The position numbers were made by a program, and so were the translations under genes. A stretch of 64,000 nt of DNA, taken from positions 1,054,022-1,118,021 of the forward strand of contig NZ_JAECMT010000001.1 in assembly GCF_016019935.1 (NCBI RefSeq). The letters run 5' to 3'. Below the pieces are notes generated by a model. That model worked only from the letters and a program-made list of their open reading frames with translations. It was not told the origin of the DNA and made no database searches. The stretch comes from Paenibacillus sp. GSMTC-2017. Its GTDB lineage: Bacteria; Bacillota; Bacilli; Paenibacillales; Paenibacillaceae. This document shows, piece after piece, positions 18,652-28,167 of this stretch. The number at the start of each line of letters is the position of its first letter. Within the stretch, counting starts at the first letter, position 1.

Positions 18652-20028
18652 TTAAGTACGAGCAAATGCCGGGGCACTCGCATGAGTATGAACGTTGTTT
18701 GTCTGGACGTTAACTGCGGATTCTTGCGCAGCCTTTTTCTCAGCTTCATTCGTATGAGCAAGCTGCTCTTCCAGAGCGAACAGCTTTACGAACATGTCCA
18801 TTGCGTCATCTGCTCGTTTCTCGCCCGCCATTTCTTTTATTCGAAGAATAGGATCCTGCATCATCTGATTGACGATACTTTTAGTAAGTTTACGAATGAC
18901 TTTGAGCTCATGCTCACCGAGTTCAGGAAGCTTATTAGAGATGCTCTGCATCGTTTCCTCATGGACCTCAGCTGACTTCGTTTGAAGCGCACGAATGAGT
19001 GGTACAACGCCTAACGTCTTATACCATTGTTCGAACAGTTTCAATTCATCGGCTATCATAACTTCAATTTTAGCAGCTTCTTGGCGACGTTGCTCCAGAT
19101 TACTCTGAACAATTCCCTCTAGATCATCAATATCATATAGGAATACGTTCTCTACTGCTGCGATAGATGGATCTAAGTCTCTTGGCACTGCAATATCGAT
19201 CATAAAGAGTGGCTTTGACTTACGGCGTTGCATAGCTGCTTGAACCTGCTGACGATTCATCACGTAGCCTTCCGATCCTGTAGAACTAATAATGATATCT
19301 ACATCCGGTAATTTGTGAATAGCCTCATCCATCGAACATGGAACTCCGTTAAACTTATCAGCTAATTTTGCTGCTCTCTCGAACGTACGATTGACCACGA
19401 TAACACGATCAGCTCCATTCGCATAGAGATGTTTTGCCGTTAATTCCCCGGTTTCCCCTGCGCCGATAATCATAACCGTTTTTTTGTTAAACTGACCAAA
19501 AATTTGTTTGCCCAGCTCAACAGCTGCATAGCTAACAGATACTGCTGTTTCACCGATCATCGTTTCGGAATGAGCTTTCTTCGCCATCGTTACAGCTTGT
19601 TTAAATAACATATTAAACACTGTACCCGTAGTCTTTAATCCTTGTGCTAATAAAAAGGCACTTTTTACTTGACCAAGAATTTGAGTCTCACCAATGACCA
19701 TGGAATCGAGACCACTTGTTACTCGAAATAAATGTTCAATCGCTTTATCATCTTCATACATATATAAATGGTTCGTGAACTCGCTTCTTGGCAAGTTAAA
19801 CCACTTTTCCATAAAACTGCGGATGTAATGTCCACACAATTGATGTCTATCTACGATGGCATATAGCTCTGTCCGGTTGCAGGTCGCTACGATGACACAT
19901 TCCATAATACTCTTCGTATCCATGAGTCCTTTTAGCGCACTCGGTAAATCTTTTTCTGCGAATGCGAACTTCTCTCTCACTTCCACTGGAGCTGTCCGAT
20001 AGTTAAGTCCAACGGCAATAATGTGCAT
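18652..20028 (-). CDS. hemA: Glutamyl-tRNA reductase
   Basis: First committed step of C5 haem synthesis: reduces glutamyl-tRNA to glutamate-1-semialdehyde. The mature frame begins MHIIAVGLNYRTAPVEVREK; the ATG at 20028 has AGGAG 7 bases upstream, so the 25-codon in-frame extension before it is rejected. The protein has 458 residues. The catalytic Cys is in ECVIVATCNRTELYA, the tRNA/NADPH domain has GAGETGELTAKHL, and the C-terminal dimerisation domain has coiled-coil character. The last 30 or so residues (KKAAQESAVNVQTNN and onward) form a low-complexity tail beyond the usual end, of unknown role. It heads the haem operon. Confidence 0.96.
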   Translation of the reverse strand: MHIIAVGLNYRTAPVEVREKFAFAEKDLPSALKGLMDTKSIMECVIVATCNRTELYAIVDRHQLCGHYIRSFMEKWFNLPRSEFTNHLYMYEDDKAIEHLFRVTSGLDSMVIGETQILGQVKSAFLLAQGLKTTGTVFNMLFKQAVTMAKKAHSETMIGETAVSVSYAAVELGKQIFGQFNKKTVMIIGAGETGELTAKHLYANGADRVIVVNRTFERAAKLADKFNGVPCSMDEAIHKLPDVDIIISSTGSEGYVMNRQQVQAAMQRRKSKPLFMIDIAVPRDLDPSIAAVENVFLYDIDDLEGIVQSNLEQRRQEAAKIEVMIADELKLFEQWYKTLGVVPLIRALQTKSAEVHEETMQSISNKLPELGEHELKVIRKLTKSIVNQMMQDPILRIKEMAGEKRADDAMDMFVKLFALEEQLAHTNEAEKKAAQESAVNVQTNNVHTHASAPAFART

Positions 20029-20101
20029 TAGCGTTCTCCTGCCTCCTTCTTTAGCTAGTACCATAGCCTTGATGTTATGAAATAGTATAGCATAGTTCGA
20101 C

Positions 20102-20126
20102 ATTCATAAAGAGTTCATTTATGAAT
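20102..20126 (-). promoter_or_regulatory. Inverted repeat in the hemA promoter region
   Basis: Perfect 9-bp inverted repeat ATTCATAAA / TTTATGAAT with a 7-bp spacer, 74 bp upstream of the hemA ATG. It lies just upstream of a TATACT -10-like element. It could be an operator for the haem operon. The cognate regulator is unknown, and it does not match the PerR or Fur consensus well. Confidence 0.45.
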
Positions 20127-20170
20127 AATGTTTGAAAAATTCATTAACATTATTCCCTTATTTCACAAAG

Positions 20171-20201
20171 AAATAACCATGGATAAGCTCCATGGTTATT
20201 T
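20171..20201 (-). terminator. Terminator hairpin downstream of speD
   Basis: Perfect 13-bp stem AAATAACCATGGA / TCCATGGTTATTT with a 5-base loop, 26 bp after the speD stop. The U content of the tail is moderate. Confidence 0.7.
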
Positions 20202-20226
20202 CCATATCGTACAATAAGGAGCTCTC

Positions 20227-20625
20227 TTAAACGAGCTCAATTTGTTTCATCTTTGGTTCTTCCACTTGCAACTCGCCCATGCCGCGAACTAGCTTCTTCG
20301 CATGAGTTGTCTTCGGCTTCAGTACAGCAAGCATGTAATCGATCGCAAGCTGAGGATCAACAGTTTCACCGCAGGTATAACAGTCTAGCGCAGCAAAACC
20401 TCTCTCAGGGTACGTATGGATCGAGAGGTGACTCTCTGACAGCAGCACAAGTACCGTTGCGCCTTGAGGATCAAATTGTTTAGCTTGCACGGATAATACA
20501 GTCGCGCCACACGCTTCAGCAGCCTCTACCATATTTGATTGCAAAAATTCCGCGCTGTTCAGCAAATCAAAATCTACACCCCACGCATCAACAGCAACGT
20601 GTCTTCCGAAAGTTGAGTATTCCAT
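20227..20625 (-). CDS. speD: S-adenosylmethionine decarboxylase proenzyme
   Basis: Makes decarboxylated AdoMet, the aminopropyl donor for spermidine. The 132-residue proenzyme is the short bacterial (SpeH-type) class. It self-cleaves at Glu64-Ser65 in LLSESHLSIHTYPERG, which generates the pyruvoyl group; His70 and the Cys in LDCYTCGETVDP are the other active-site residues. GGGGGAACC precedes the ATG. No speE lies beside it. A conserved-looking structured leader precedes the gene. Confidence 0.95.
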   Translation of the reverse strand: MEYSTFGRHVAVDAWGVDFDLLNSAEFLQSNMVEAAEACGATVLSVQAKQFDPQGATVLVLLSESHLSIHTYPERGFAALDCYTCGETVDPQLAIDYMLAVLKPKTTHAKKLVRGMGELQVEEPKMKQIELV

Positions 20626-20676
20626 CTTCCGGTTCCCCCTTCCTAGGAATAAAATGTTTAAAAAATTTCATCCGCT

Positions 20677-20751
20677 AGGACCTACGTCATTCACTTCCCG
20701 AGGGATTAATCTCTCGCAACATAACCATGTCCTGAGTGAATCCTGGTTCCT
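20677..20751 (-). promoter_or_regulatory. Structured 5' leader of speD (possible cis-regulatory RNA)
   Basis: On the minus strand the 75-nt segment can fold into a long interrupted stem. AGGAACC pairs with GGTCCT (one bulged A) and ATTCACT with AGTGAAT (7 perfect pairs). Inside these is a near-palindromic hairpin, CGAGAGATTAATCCCTCG. It ends 52 bases before the start codon. I know of no named riboswitch with this pattern. The remaining upstream region (20752-20903) shows no clear promoter. Confidence 0.45.
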
Positions 20752-20903
20752 AATTTTTTTGCACAACAATGTTTTCAACGAAACTAAAAATAACATCTAT
20801 CCGGGATAAATGCAATAGTTTTTTTTGGTAAGGATTGAAATAACAATTGCATTAATCGTTCCGAATCAATGTATGTTTGTCAAACATGTCCCGAAACCGT
20901 CTT

Positions 20904-20945
20904 TAAAAAAAGAAGCAGCCCAATAAATCAGGTGCCTCTCTTCAT
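20904..20945 (-). terminator. Terminator of the unknown gene at 20964-21554
   Basis: Imperfect GAAG..GGC / GCT..CTTC stem followed on the minus strand by seven or eight U residues. Confidence 0.7.
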
Positions 20946-20963
20946 TCTAGAACGTTATTAGTT

Positions 20964-21554
20964 TTAAGCCTCAAGTACAAATAACTTGTGAGTTAGTTCC
21001 TTCAATCTTTCGTCGATTCCGGCTATTTCTGCCTTATCGATCGTTTGATTGCGCAAATCAAGCAATTCATTTACTGCACCATTGATCAGTCCAATTTCGC
21101 GTTCGATCAATCTGCTGTTAAATACCCGCTCCAGTTGTCCAAGTGTGTCTTTGTGTTCGAAGACAACACGGTCACCGGAAGCTATGCTCTCTACAATCTT
21201 ATGAACGGCACCGTTCCTATAGTAATAGATCATCGTATAATGGCTGTATATTCGGTTGACAATGGCGTTGCCTCTAAAAGCGGAGACCGCTTTGCGCATC
21301 GCATTAGTCAGCCTTGGTTCTACAAGACGGCAAGAAAGCTCGCAAACGTAATAGTCTTGTTGACGTTCAAAGGTCAGTCTGACTTCTTCCCTTCCTGCTA
21401 CATCTTGAAGAACAAGCTCCTGATTGCCGTTATCAAGCACCAGTACTTGCAAACGCAGTTGTTGATCCTCCATAAACGTAATAAATCGAGCCATCTCTTC
21501 GTGTTTTAGCTGCAGTTTGGCATTTACATACTCTGTGGCTAGCCGCTTAGCCAT
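20964..21554 (-). CDS. Conserved-looking cytoplasmic protein of unknown function
   Basis: A 196-residue soluble protein. I recognise no domain. It starts MAKRLATEYVNAKLQLKHEEMARF; the ATG at 21554 has GAGGAG 6 bases upstream, so the 20-codon upstream extension is rejected. The central part is rich in aromatic and beta-prone residues (RQQDYYVCELSC, YSHYTMIYYYRNG). The C-terminus (about 150-196) looks helical and coiled-coil-like, with LLDLRNQTIDKAEIAGIDERLKELTHKL. It lies between speD and engB, has its own terminator and a TATAAT-like -10 upstream (21627-21632). Its place between the haem operon and engB roughly corresponds to Bacillus ysxD, but it has no membrane segments, so it is not called YsxD. 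Confidence 0.75.
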   Translation of the reverse strand: MAKRLATEYVNAKLQLKHEEMARFITFMEDQQLRLQVLVLDNGNQELVLQDVAGREEVRLTFERQQDYYVCELSCRLVEPRLTNAMRKAVSAFRGNAIVNRIYSHYTMIYYYRNGAVHKIVESIASGDRVVFEHKDTLGQLERVFNSRLIEREIGLINGAVNELLDLRNQTIDKAEIAGIDERLKELTHKLFVLEA

Positions 21555-21771
21555 AAAAATCTCCTCAATTCTTTTAAGACCCCACCATTTGTTCAGTGAC
21601 AGCCTTTTCAGCATTGCTTAGTTTTTATTATACGTGATCGGAACGATTTATTCCTGCTCTCCAGTCGCGATATTTGCGCATATTTCAATAAATATCGGTA
21701 GAATTCACGAGGAACCCTTACAATTACACTGTATTCTCTGCTTTATAGAAGAACTCCCAGCACTTTCTACC

Positions 21772-22359
21772 TTATGTGGCAATCGCAGCGGAAATAACGT
21801 CCCATAATTGCTCACGACCAAGGCCTGTCTCAGATGAAAACATAACAACTGTATCTCTTGGATCCGTTTCAAGCGACGTCTTGATCATCTTAATATGTTT
21901 GTCCCATTTCGATTTAGGAATCTTGTCAGCTTTCGTGACAACGATGCACGTAGGAATCTCAAAGTGCTTCAGCCATTGATACATTAAAATATCGTCTTTA
22001 GAAGGCTCATGTCTAATATCGATGATTAAAAGCTGTAGCTTAAGCGGTTCCCGTTCGCGTAAATAAGTTTCAATCATTTGACCAAACTGTTCCCGTTGCG
22101 TCTTCGACACCTTCGCATAACCATATCCGGGGAAATCGACGAAATACACCATATCGTTTACACGGTAGTAGTTAAGTTGCTGTGTTTTACCTGGCTGAGA
22201 ACTCGTTCTAGCCAGATTTTTTCTCATGATCATTTTGTTAATCAAAGAAGATTTACCCACGTTAGAACGCCCTGCCAGAGCTACCTCTGGCAAAGCATCC
22301 TCAGGGTATTGATGCGGCTTAACCGCGCTAATGATAAATTGTGCGTCCATTATTTTCAT
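21772..22359 (-). CDS. engB: Ribosome biogenesis GTPase EngB (YsxC)
   Basis: Essential GTPase for 50S subunit assembly, 195 residues. G1 [10 protein letters not shown] (about 30-39), G3 DFPGYGYAK and G4 [11 protein letters not shown] are all present. The ATG overlaps the lonA stop by 4 bp, so it is translationally coupled, as in the Bacillus lonA-ysxC pair. Confidence 0.96.
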   Translation of the reverse strand: MKIMDAQFIISAVKPHQYPEDALPEVALAGRSNVGKSSLINKMIMRKNLARTSSQPGKTQQLNYYRVNDMVYFVDFPGYGYAKVSKTQREQFGQMIETYLREREPLKLQLLIIDIRHEPSKDDILMYQWLKHFEIPTCIVVTKADKIPKSKWDKHIKMIKTSLETDPRDTVVMFSSETGLGREQLWDVISAAIAT

Positions 22360-24716
22360 GAAGTCGTTGTCCCTGCCCTCTCCTCTTGCGGTACTGCACG
22401 TAATGCATGTTGCAGCACTTCATCCATATGACTCACTGGAACAAACTCCAGTTCATCACGGATGCTATCCGGAATATCCCTTAGATCACGCTCATTATCC
22501 TTCGGTAGTAAAATCTTCTTGATGCCAGCGCGATGGGCTGCGAGGGACTTTTCTTTCAGTCCGCCAATCGGAAGAACTCTGCCGCGAAGTGTAATTTCGC
22601 CTGTCATAGCAACCTCTTTGGATACATAACGATTCGTAAGTGCTGAAATTAGCGCCGTTGCAATCGTTATACCCGCTGAAGGACCGTCCTTTGGAATTGC
22701 TCCTTCAGGGATATGGATATGAATATCATTTTTTTCATGGAAGCTTGGATCAATCCCAAGTTCCACCGCTTTTGAACGTGTATAACTAAATGCCGCTTGT
22801 GCGGATTCCTTCATCACATCTCCAAGTTTGCCCGTTAACGTCAACTTGCCGCTGCCCGGCATAACCGTAACTTCGATAACAAGTGTATCTCCGCCAACTT
22901 CTGTCCAAGCAAGCCCAGTAACCGCGCCTATTTGATCATTACTTTCTGCTAAACCGTAGCGGAATTTCGATGGTCCAATCCAGTCCTTCACACGGTCAAC
23001 ATCTACATTCATAGGTTCCGAACTTTCACTGGACACAAAGTGCTTGGCAGCTTTACGACACACTGCTGCAATTTGTTGTTCCAAATTCCGCACACCAGAT
23101 TCACGTGTATACTCGCGAATAAGAAGCTGAAGTGCTTCGTCTGAAATAGTTAGTTGCTCTTCGTTTAATCCATGTTCGCTTCTTTGCTTAGGGAATAAGT
23201 ATCGAACACCTATTTGTAGCTTCTCTAGCTCCGTATAGCCCGGAATGTAGAGAACTTCCATTCGATCAAGCAATGGTCTTGGAATGTTATGTAGCGCATT
23301 GGCTGTCGTTACAAACATTACTTTAGACAAATCAAATGGCACTTCAATGTAATGATCGCTAAACGTATTATTTTGCTCAGGATCTAACACTTCAAGAAGC
23401 GCTGAAGCCGGATCACCACGGAAGTCCATTGCCATCTTGTCGATCTCATCTAACAAGAAGACCGGATTTGCGCTTCCCGCCGTCTTCATTCCTTGGACGA
23501 TCCGACCAGGCATCGCACCTACGTACGTACGCCTATGACCTCTAATCTCGGCCTCATCTCTGACACCGCCAAGTGATATACGTACAAACTTACGACCAAG
23601 TGATTTCGCTATTGAGCGGGCTAGAGATGTCTTACCGACACCAGGAGGCCCAACAAGACAAAGAATAGGACCTTTCAGCTTCTTAACGAGCTTCTGTACT
23701 GCCAAATACTCAAGTACGCGCTCCTTCGGTTTCTCTAAACCGTAATGATCTTCGTTTAAGATTTCCTCAGCTTTCTCTAAGCTAAGATCATCTTCCGTCG
23801 TATTTTTCCACGGCAATGCGAGTAACCAATCGATATAATTGCGAATGACGCCACCCTCGGCTGAGGATGGAGGCATTTTTTCGAGACGGTCAATTTCTTT
23901 ATTAACCTTCTCCTTAACTGCATCTGGAACACCAGCTTCTTCAAGTTGATTCCGAAGATCCTCGGCTTCACCAGCCCGGCCTTCCTTCTCGCCAAGCTCC
24001 TTTTGGATCGCCTTCATCTGCTCACGAAGATAATATTCCTTCTGCGTTTTTTCCATCTGCTTTTTCACGCGCTGATTGATTTGACGTTCTAGTTCAAGAA
24101 CCTCACGCTCATTGCTTAGCAGATCAAGCAGCAGTTCAAGTCTTGCTGCAACATCAATCGTCTCAAGGATGTCTTGCTTATCCTTAATTTTCAGAGACAA
24201 GTGGCTTGTAATGACGTCCGCAAGTCTTCCTGGCTCATCAATATCTGAAACAGCGGCATACGTTTCTGGGGTTACTTTCTTCGAAAGAGAAATGTAATGC
24301 TCAAATTGATTCAGTACCGAACGCATTAATGCATCCACTGCTGGATCATCTGTCTCTTCTTCTGGAAGCTCCTTCACTTGCACTTCATAATATTGATCGT
24401 TCTCTACATAACTTAGCACTTCAGCCCGCACAACACCTTCAACGAGTACACGTATCGTACCATTTGGAAGTTTAAGCATCTGGCGAACCTTTGCAATTGT
24501 TCCGACTTTATATATATCCCCTTCAGTCGGTTCTTCAATATTCACTTCAGACTGCGAGCAAAGCAATATCATATGATCTTCGACCATCGCACGCTCAAGC
24601 GCACGAACCGATTTGTCCCTTCCCACATCTAGGTGGAGAACCATGCTGGGATAAACGAGTAGCCCTCTTAGTGGAAGCAAGGGCAGCCGACGACCTTTCG
24701 ATTTATTAGGTCCCAT
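22356..24716 (-). CDS. lon: ATP-dependent protease La (LonA)
   Basis: Cytoplasmic AAA+ serine protease for quality control, 786 residues. The LAN substrate-binding domain opens with [25 protein letters not shown] and is followed by coiled coils. The AAA module has Walker [16 protein letters not shown] and Walker [11 protein letters not shown]. The protease domain carries the catalytic Ser in [15 protein letters not shown] and the Lys in [13 protein letters not shown]. The ATG at 24716 is chosen because GGAGG lies 7 bases upstream, 8 codons inside the longest frame. It follows lonB by 37 bp and overlaps engB. Confidence 0.97.
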   Translation of the reverse strand: MGPNKSKGRRLPLLPLRGLLVYPSMVLHLDVGRDKSVRALERAMVEDHMILLCSQSEVNIEEPTEGDIYKVGTIAKVRQMLKLPNGTIRVLVEGVVRAEVLSYVENDQYYEVQVKELPEEETDDPAVDALMRSVLNQFEHYISLSKKVTPETYAAVSDIDEPGRLADVITSHLSLKIKDKQDILETIDVAARLELLLDLLSNEREVLELERQINQRVKKQMEKTQKEYYLREQMKAIQKELGEKEGRAGEAEDLRNQLEEAGVPDAVKEKVNKEIDRLEKMPPSSAEGGVIRNYIDWLLALPWKNTTEDDLSLEKAEEILNEDHYGLEKPKERVLEYLAVQKLVKKLKGPILCLVGPPGVGKTSLARSIAKSLGRKFVRISLGGVRDEAEIRGHRRTYVGAMPGRIVQGMKTAGSANPVFLLDEIDKMAMDFRGDPASALLEVLDPEQNNTFSDHYIEVPFDLSKVMFVTTANALHNIPRPLLDRMEVLYIPGYTELEKLQIGVRYLFPKQRSEHGLNEEQLTISDEALQLLIREYTRESGVRNLEQQIAAVCRKAAKHFVSSESSEPMNVDVDRVKDWIGPSKFRYGLAESNDQIGAVTGLAWTEVGGDTLVIEVTVMPGSGKLTLTGKLGDVMKESAQAAFSYTRSKAVELGIDPSFHEKNDIHIHIPEGAIPKDGPSAGITIATALISALTNRYVSKEVAMTGEITLRGRVLPIGGLKEKSLAAHRAGIKKILLPKDNERDLRDIPDSIRDELEFVPVSHMDEVLQHALRAVPQEERAGTTTS

Positions 24717-24753
24717 GCCAGCACCTCCATTCGTTAACATCTACCTTATTTTA

Positions 24754-26457
24754 TCATTCAGCGGAATCAGCCTGCAAATAGGGAATGTTAGACCCAATAA
24801 ATGGATCAGATATTAAAGGCGCCTCAATATGTTTCGCAACCAAAATAGACTGCGGGAATACATAATCGAACACCTCTTCCACACGATCTGCAGGAATAAC
24901 CTTTAATCCATTTAAATCAGCAAATATAGCTTGCCAGTTCTCTCTTGGAATAATAACCTGAGTAGCCCCTGCTTGGAAAGCTGCTTCTACTTTCGCCAAT
25001 ACTCCTCCTACAGGCTTCACGTTGCCGTGTATGCCCACTTCACCAGTCATTGCAAGCTTATTGTCTATCGGCACACCAGTAATTGCAGAAGCGATTGCAG
25101 TAGCCATAGCTATTCCCGCAGAAGGACCATCAATCGGCGTTCCTCCTGGGAAATTGATATGAAGGTCATAATGTTGAGGGTTTAGCCCGATACGGCGAAG
25201 AACAGTCAGCACATTTTCTACTGAACCTTTCGCCATACTTTTTCTTCGTAGTGTACGGGAACCTCCACCTAACTCTTCTTCGTCCACAACACCCGTAATC
25301 GTGAAGAGGCCTTTTCCCTTTGTTGCGGGAATTGCACTAACTTCAATTTCAAGAAGCGTTCCGAGGTTAGGGCCATATACAGCAAGACCGTTAACAAACC
25401 CAACTTGCGGTGCTGCAGGTATTTTACGATCTGGACGAGGTGGAATTTGGCTACTATTAACGACCCATTCAATGTCCGCTGCCGAAATACGGTCACGCTT
25501 CTCCGAGAGTGCCACTCCAGCTGCTAATTGGATAACATTAACTGCCTCTCGACCGTTAGTAGCGTATTTTTTGACAACATCGATCGCCTCGGGGCACGGA
25601 GCAAATCCGATTTTTTTGACAGCATTTTCTGCTACCAGTGCGATCTCATCTGCCAAAAGCGGTCGGAAGTACACTTCCATGCAACGCGAACGAATCGCGG
25701 GCGGAATATCTTGCGGTGAACGTGTAGTCGCTCCTACCAAGCGGAAATCGGCGGGAAGTCCATTTTGAAAGATGTCATGAATATACATCGGAATATTAGC
25801 GTCTTCCGAATTGTAATAGGCGCTCTCCAAAAAAACCTTCCGGTCCTCTAGCACTTTTAAAAGCTTATTCATCTGCACAGGGTGCAATTCGCCTATTTCA
25901 TCAATAAACAATATTCCCCCATGTGCTTTCGTTACAGCACCTGGTTTTGGTTGCGGAATACCAGCTACTCCCATTGCTCCTGCGCCTTGGTAGATTGGAT
26001 CATGCACTGATCCGATCAAAGGATCTGCGATGCCGCGTTCATCAAATCGTGCTGTCGTTGCATCAATTTCTGTAAACTTCGCTTCTGGAAGAAAAGGTGA
26101 AGTCGGATTTTTTTTCGCTTCCTCTAGGACGACGCGTGCTGCCGCAGTTTTACCGACACCGGGTGGACCGTAAATGATAACATGTTGTGGGTTTGCACTG
26201 CAAAGTGCCGCCTTAAGCGCTCTAAGCCCATCTCTTTGACCAATGATGTCCCCCATCGTCTGCGGCCTTGTTTTTTCCGCGAGAGGTTTCGTAAGTGAGA
26301 TCGATCTCAGCTTCCTGAGTTTATCCATCTCCTTTTTCGACTCCCGATCAACAGCAGTCCGGTTTGTCTTCTGATTTCGAAGCAAATTCCAAAAATACAG
26401 ACCAATAACAACCGCAAAAAACACTTGAATCAACATTAACACAAGATTTAAACTCAT
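24754..26457 (-). CDS. lonB: LonB-type ATP-dependent protease (sporulation-associated)
   Basis: Membrane-anchored Lon-like protease of 567 residues, forespore-specific in Bacillus subtilis. One N-terminal transmembrane helix (VLMLIQVFFAVVIGLYFWNLL, about 6-26). The AAA domain has Walker [20 protein letters not shown] and Walker B GILFIDEIGEL. The protease domain carries the catalytic Ser in GTPIDGPSAGIAMATAIA and the Lys in GGVLAKVEAAF. The ATG at 26457 fits AAAGGAG 8 bases upstream. The RBS is directly abutted by the 94-bp tandem repeat at 26471-26691, which therefore forms the 5' untranslated or promoter region. Confidence 0.95.
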   Translation of the reverse strand: MSLNLVLMLIQVFFAVVIGLYFWNLLRNQKTNRTAVDRESKKEMDKLRKLRSISLTKPLAEKTRPQTMGDIIGQRDGLRALKAALCSANPQHVIIYGPPGVGKTAAARVVLEEAKKNPTSPFLPEAKFTEIDATTARFDERGIADPLIGSVHDPIYQGAGAMGVAGIPQPKPGAVTKAHGGILFIDEIGELHPVQMNKLLKVLEDRKVFLESAYYNSEDANIPMYIHDIFQNGLPADFRLVGATTRSPQDIPPAIRSRCMEVYFRPLLADEIALVAENAVKKIGFAPCPEAIDVVKKYATNGREAVNVIQLAAGVALSEKRDRISAADIEWVVNSSQIPPRPDRKIPAAPQVGFVNGLAVYGPNLGTLLEIEVSAIPATKGKGLFTITGVVDEEELGGGSRTLRRKSMAKGSVENVLTVLRRIGLNPQHYDLHINFPGGTPIDGPSAGIAMATAIASAITGVPIDNKLAMTGEVGIHGNVKPVGGVLAKVEAAFQAGATQVIIPRENWQAIFADLNGLKVIPADRVEEVFDYVFPQSILVAKHIEAPLISDPFIGSNIPYLQADSAE

Positions 26458-26470
26458 TCCTCCAGCTCCT

Positions 26471-26691
26471 TTCAAGCGTAAACGGGAATTGTGCCCTTTG
26501 GCACCAATTACTCGTTTCGCGGAGAAATATACAGATGATGTTCATCATTTGAACAATCGTATATTTCAAGCGTAAACGGGAATTGTGCCCTTTGGCACCA
26601 ATTACTCGTTTCGCGGAGAAATATACAGATGATGTTCATCATTTGAACAATCGTATATTTCAAGCGTAAACGGGAATTGTGCCCTTTGGCA
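26471..26691. repeat. 94-bp tandem repeat, 2.35 copies, upstream of lonB
   Basis: Identical units start at 26471, 26565 and 26659; the third is cut after about 33 bases at GGCA. Each full unit contains a hairpin-forming core (AAACGGGAATTG / TGCC..GGCA / CAATTACTCGTTT) and an ATGATG-TT-CATCAT palindrome. The rest of the lonB upstream region (26692-26792) holds nothing else recognisable. Confidence 0.95.
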
Positions 26692-26792
26692 GCTATTACC
26701 CATACTGAACCGTCAAATATATCCGTATTAACTCAGTATTGCCTCATGGTTGAAGGAATAATCGCAATCTATTTGAAAATGCCGACTATATC

Positions 26793-26837
26793 AAAAAAAG
26801 TGCTAGTACAGGAGAGGCTCCTGCAACTGCACTTTTT
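26793..26837. terminator. Terminator downstream of ispG
   Basis: Stem AAAAAGTGC / GCACTTTTT with a nested CAGGAG / CTCCTG hairpin and U runs on both strands. It lies 30 bp after the ispG stop and separates ispG from lonB. Confidence 0.85.
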
Positions 26838-26866
26838 AGATGTAGATTATTTGATTCGGGTACAAT

Positions 26867-27976
26867 CTACGCGTGTGCGTGATTTTTACGTCCAGGAATT
26901 TCACCTGTCTCCTCAAACACTCTTACAATCTCATCAATTTCTTTCTTAAGCTCGTTCAGCAGTTCTGCTTCAGGCACTTTACGAATCATCTCTCCGTAAC
27001 GGAAAAGCATCCCCTCGCCCCGAGCTCCAGCAATTCCAATATCCGCTTCCCGTGCTTCACCTGGACCATTAACAGCACAGCCTAGTACGGAAACTTTAAT
27101 TGGCACTTTAATTTTTGAGATATAATCTTCAACTTCATTAGCGATTGAGAACAAATCAATATCAAGTCGACCGCAAGTCGGACAAGAAACTAGAGTTGCA
27201 GCGTTCGTAATGAGACCAAACGTCTTCAAAAGCTCTCGCGCTACTTTTACTTCTTCTACCGGATCTGCACTCAAGCTGATACGTACCGTGTTTCCAATGC
27301 CGAGTGCAAGCAAAGCTCCAATACCTGCGGAACTTTTGATCGTACCGGTATGAAGTGTACCTGCTTCTGTAATGCCAAGATGAAGCGGATATTTAATTTT
27401 CTCAGCAGCCATGGTGTATGCGGCAATTGCCATTGGCACATCCGATGCTTTAAGAGAAACGATAATATCGTGAAAATCGAGTTCTTCCAAAATGCCGATA
27501 TGGAATAGTGCACTTTCTACCATAGCTTCAGGGGTAGGATAACCGTATTTTTCAAGTAAGTGATTTTCAAGTGAACCGGCGTTTACACCGATTCGAATCG
27601 GAATGCCACGTTCCTTACAAGCCTTTACGACTGCTTCTATCTTCTCACGTCGTCCGATATTACCCGGATTAATCCGAACTTTATCAATCCCGTTTTCTAT
27701 AGCTAATAGTGCTAATCTATAATCGAAATGAATGTCCGCAACGAGCGGAATATGAATGCGTTTTTTAATCTCTTTGATAGCTTCAGCGGCTTCTTTGTTG
27801 TTGACAGTCACCCTTACGACTTGGCAGCCAGCTTCCTCTAGACGTAAAATCTCAGCTACAGTCGCCTCTACATCTGCCGTTTTTGTCGTACACATACTTT
27901 GAATGATCACTTCATTACTGCCGCCAATCGTCAAATCGCCGACTTTCACCGCTACCGTATCCTGGCGTAAATACAT
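26867..27976 (-). CDS. ispG: 4-hydroxy-3-methylbut-2-enyl diphosphate synthase
   Basis: [4Fe-4S] enzyme of the MEP isoprenoid pathway, 369 residues. The N-terminal TIM-barrel half shows [18 protein letters not shown] and [13 protein letters not shown]. The C-terminal cluster-binding half shows [13 protein letters not shown] and [22 protein letters not shown], giving the three cluster cysteines. AGGAGAG lies 7 bases before the ATG. An intergenic repeat related to the lonB unit abuts the RBS. In Bacillus lonB and clpX are neighbours, so ispG is an insertion into that cluster here. Confidence 0.97.
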   Translation of the reverse strand: MYLRQDTVAVKVGDLTIGGSNEVIIQSMCTTKTADVEATVAEILRLEEAGCQVVRVTVNNKEAAEAIKEIKKRIHIPLVADIHFDYRLALLAIENGIDKVRINPGNIGRREKIEAVVKACKERGIPIRIGVNAGSLENHLLEKYGYPTPEAMVESALFHIGILEELDFHDIIVSLKASDVPMAIAAYTMAAEKIKYPLHLGITEAGTLHTGTIKSSAGIGALLALGIGNTVRISLSADPVEEVKVARELLKTFGLITNAATLVSCPTCGRLDIDLFSIANEVEDYISKIKVPIKVSVLGCAVNGPGEAREADIGIAGARGEGMLFRYGEMIRKVPEAELLNELKKEIDEIVRVFEETGEIPGRKNHAHA

Positions 27977-27991
27977 GTGTATTCTCTCCTA

Positions 27992-28044
27992 TCAAGCGTA
28001 AACGATTTGCGCCGGATTAGCGGCAAAGCTCGTTTCGCAGTGAA
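27992..28044. repeat. Intergenic hairpin repeat upstream of ispG, related to the lonB unit
   Basis: Shares the ends TCAAGCGTAAACG and CTCGTTTCGC with the 26471 repeat and has a different central hairpin (GCGCCGGATTAGCGGC). The ends pair with each other, giving a REP/MITE-like hairpin of about 50 bp. Confidence 0.75.
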
Positions 28045-28101
28045 CTTAAAGTACGATATTAGGCCAATTGCTTATAATTTCTTATCTATAAATGCCAAAG
28101 T

Positions 28102-28141
28102 CCACCCTATGAAAAACGGTAAACCGTTCGACATAGGGTGG
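28102..28141. terminator. Hairpin downstream of clpX
   Basis: Stem CCACCCTATG / CATAGGGTGG with an inner ACGGT-AA-ACCGT hairpin, 26 bp after the clpX stop. The U tract is weak, but the position suits a terminator. Confidence 0.65.
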
Positions 28142-28167
28142 AAACCTTTGTAGGAACTAAAAATCGC

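Noticed and set aside
20102..20126. PerR or Fur box upstream of hemA
   Set aside because: The palindrome does not fit the 7-1-7 Per/Fur pattern; kept only as an unassigned inverted repeat.
26471..26691. Possible CRISPR array (direct repeats)
   Set aside because: The repeats are 94 bp, contiguous and identical along their whole length, without unique spacers or cas genes. It is a tandem duplication.
26677..26949. Plus-strand open frame of 90 codons
   Set aside because: It crosses the repeat, the ispG terminator and the end of ispG. No RBS and no protein-like features.
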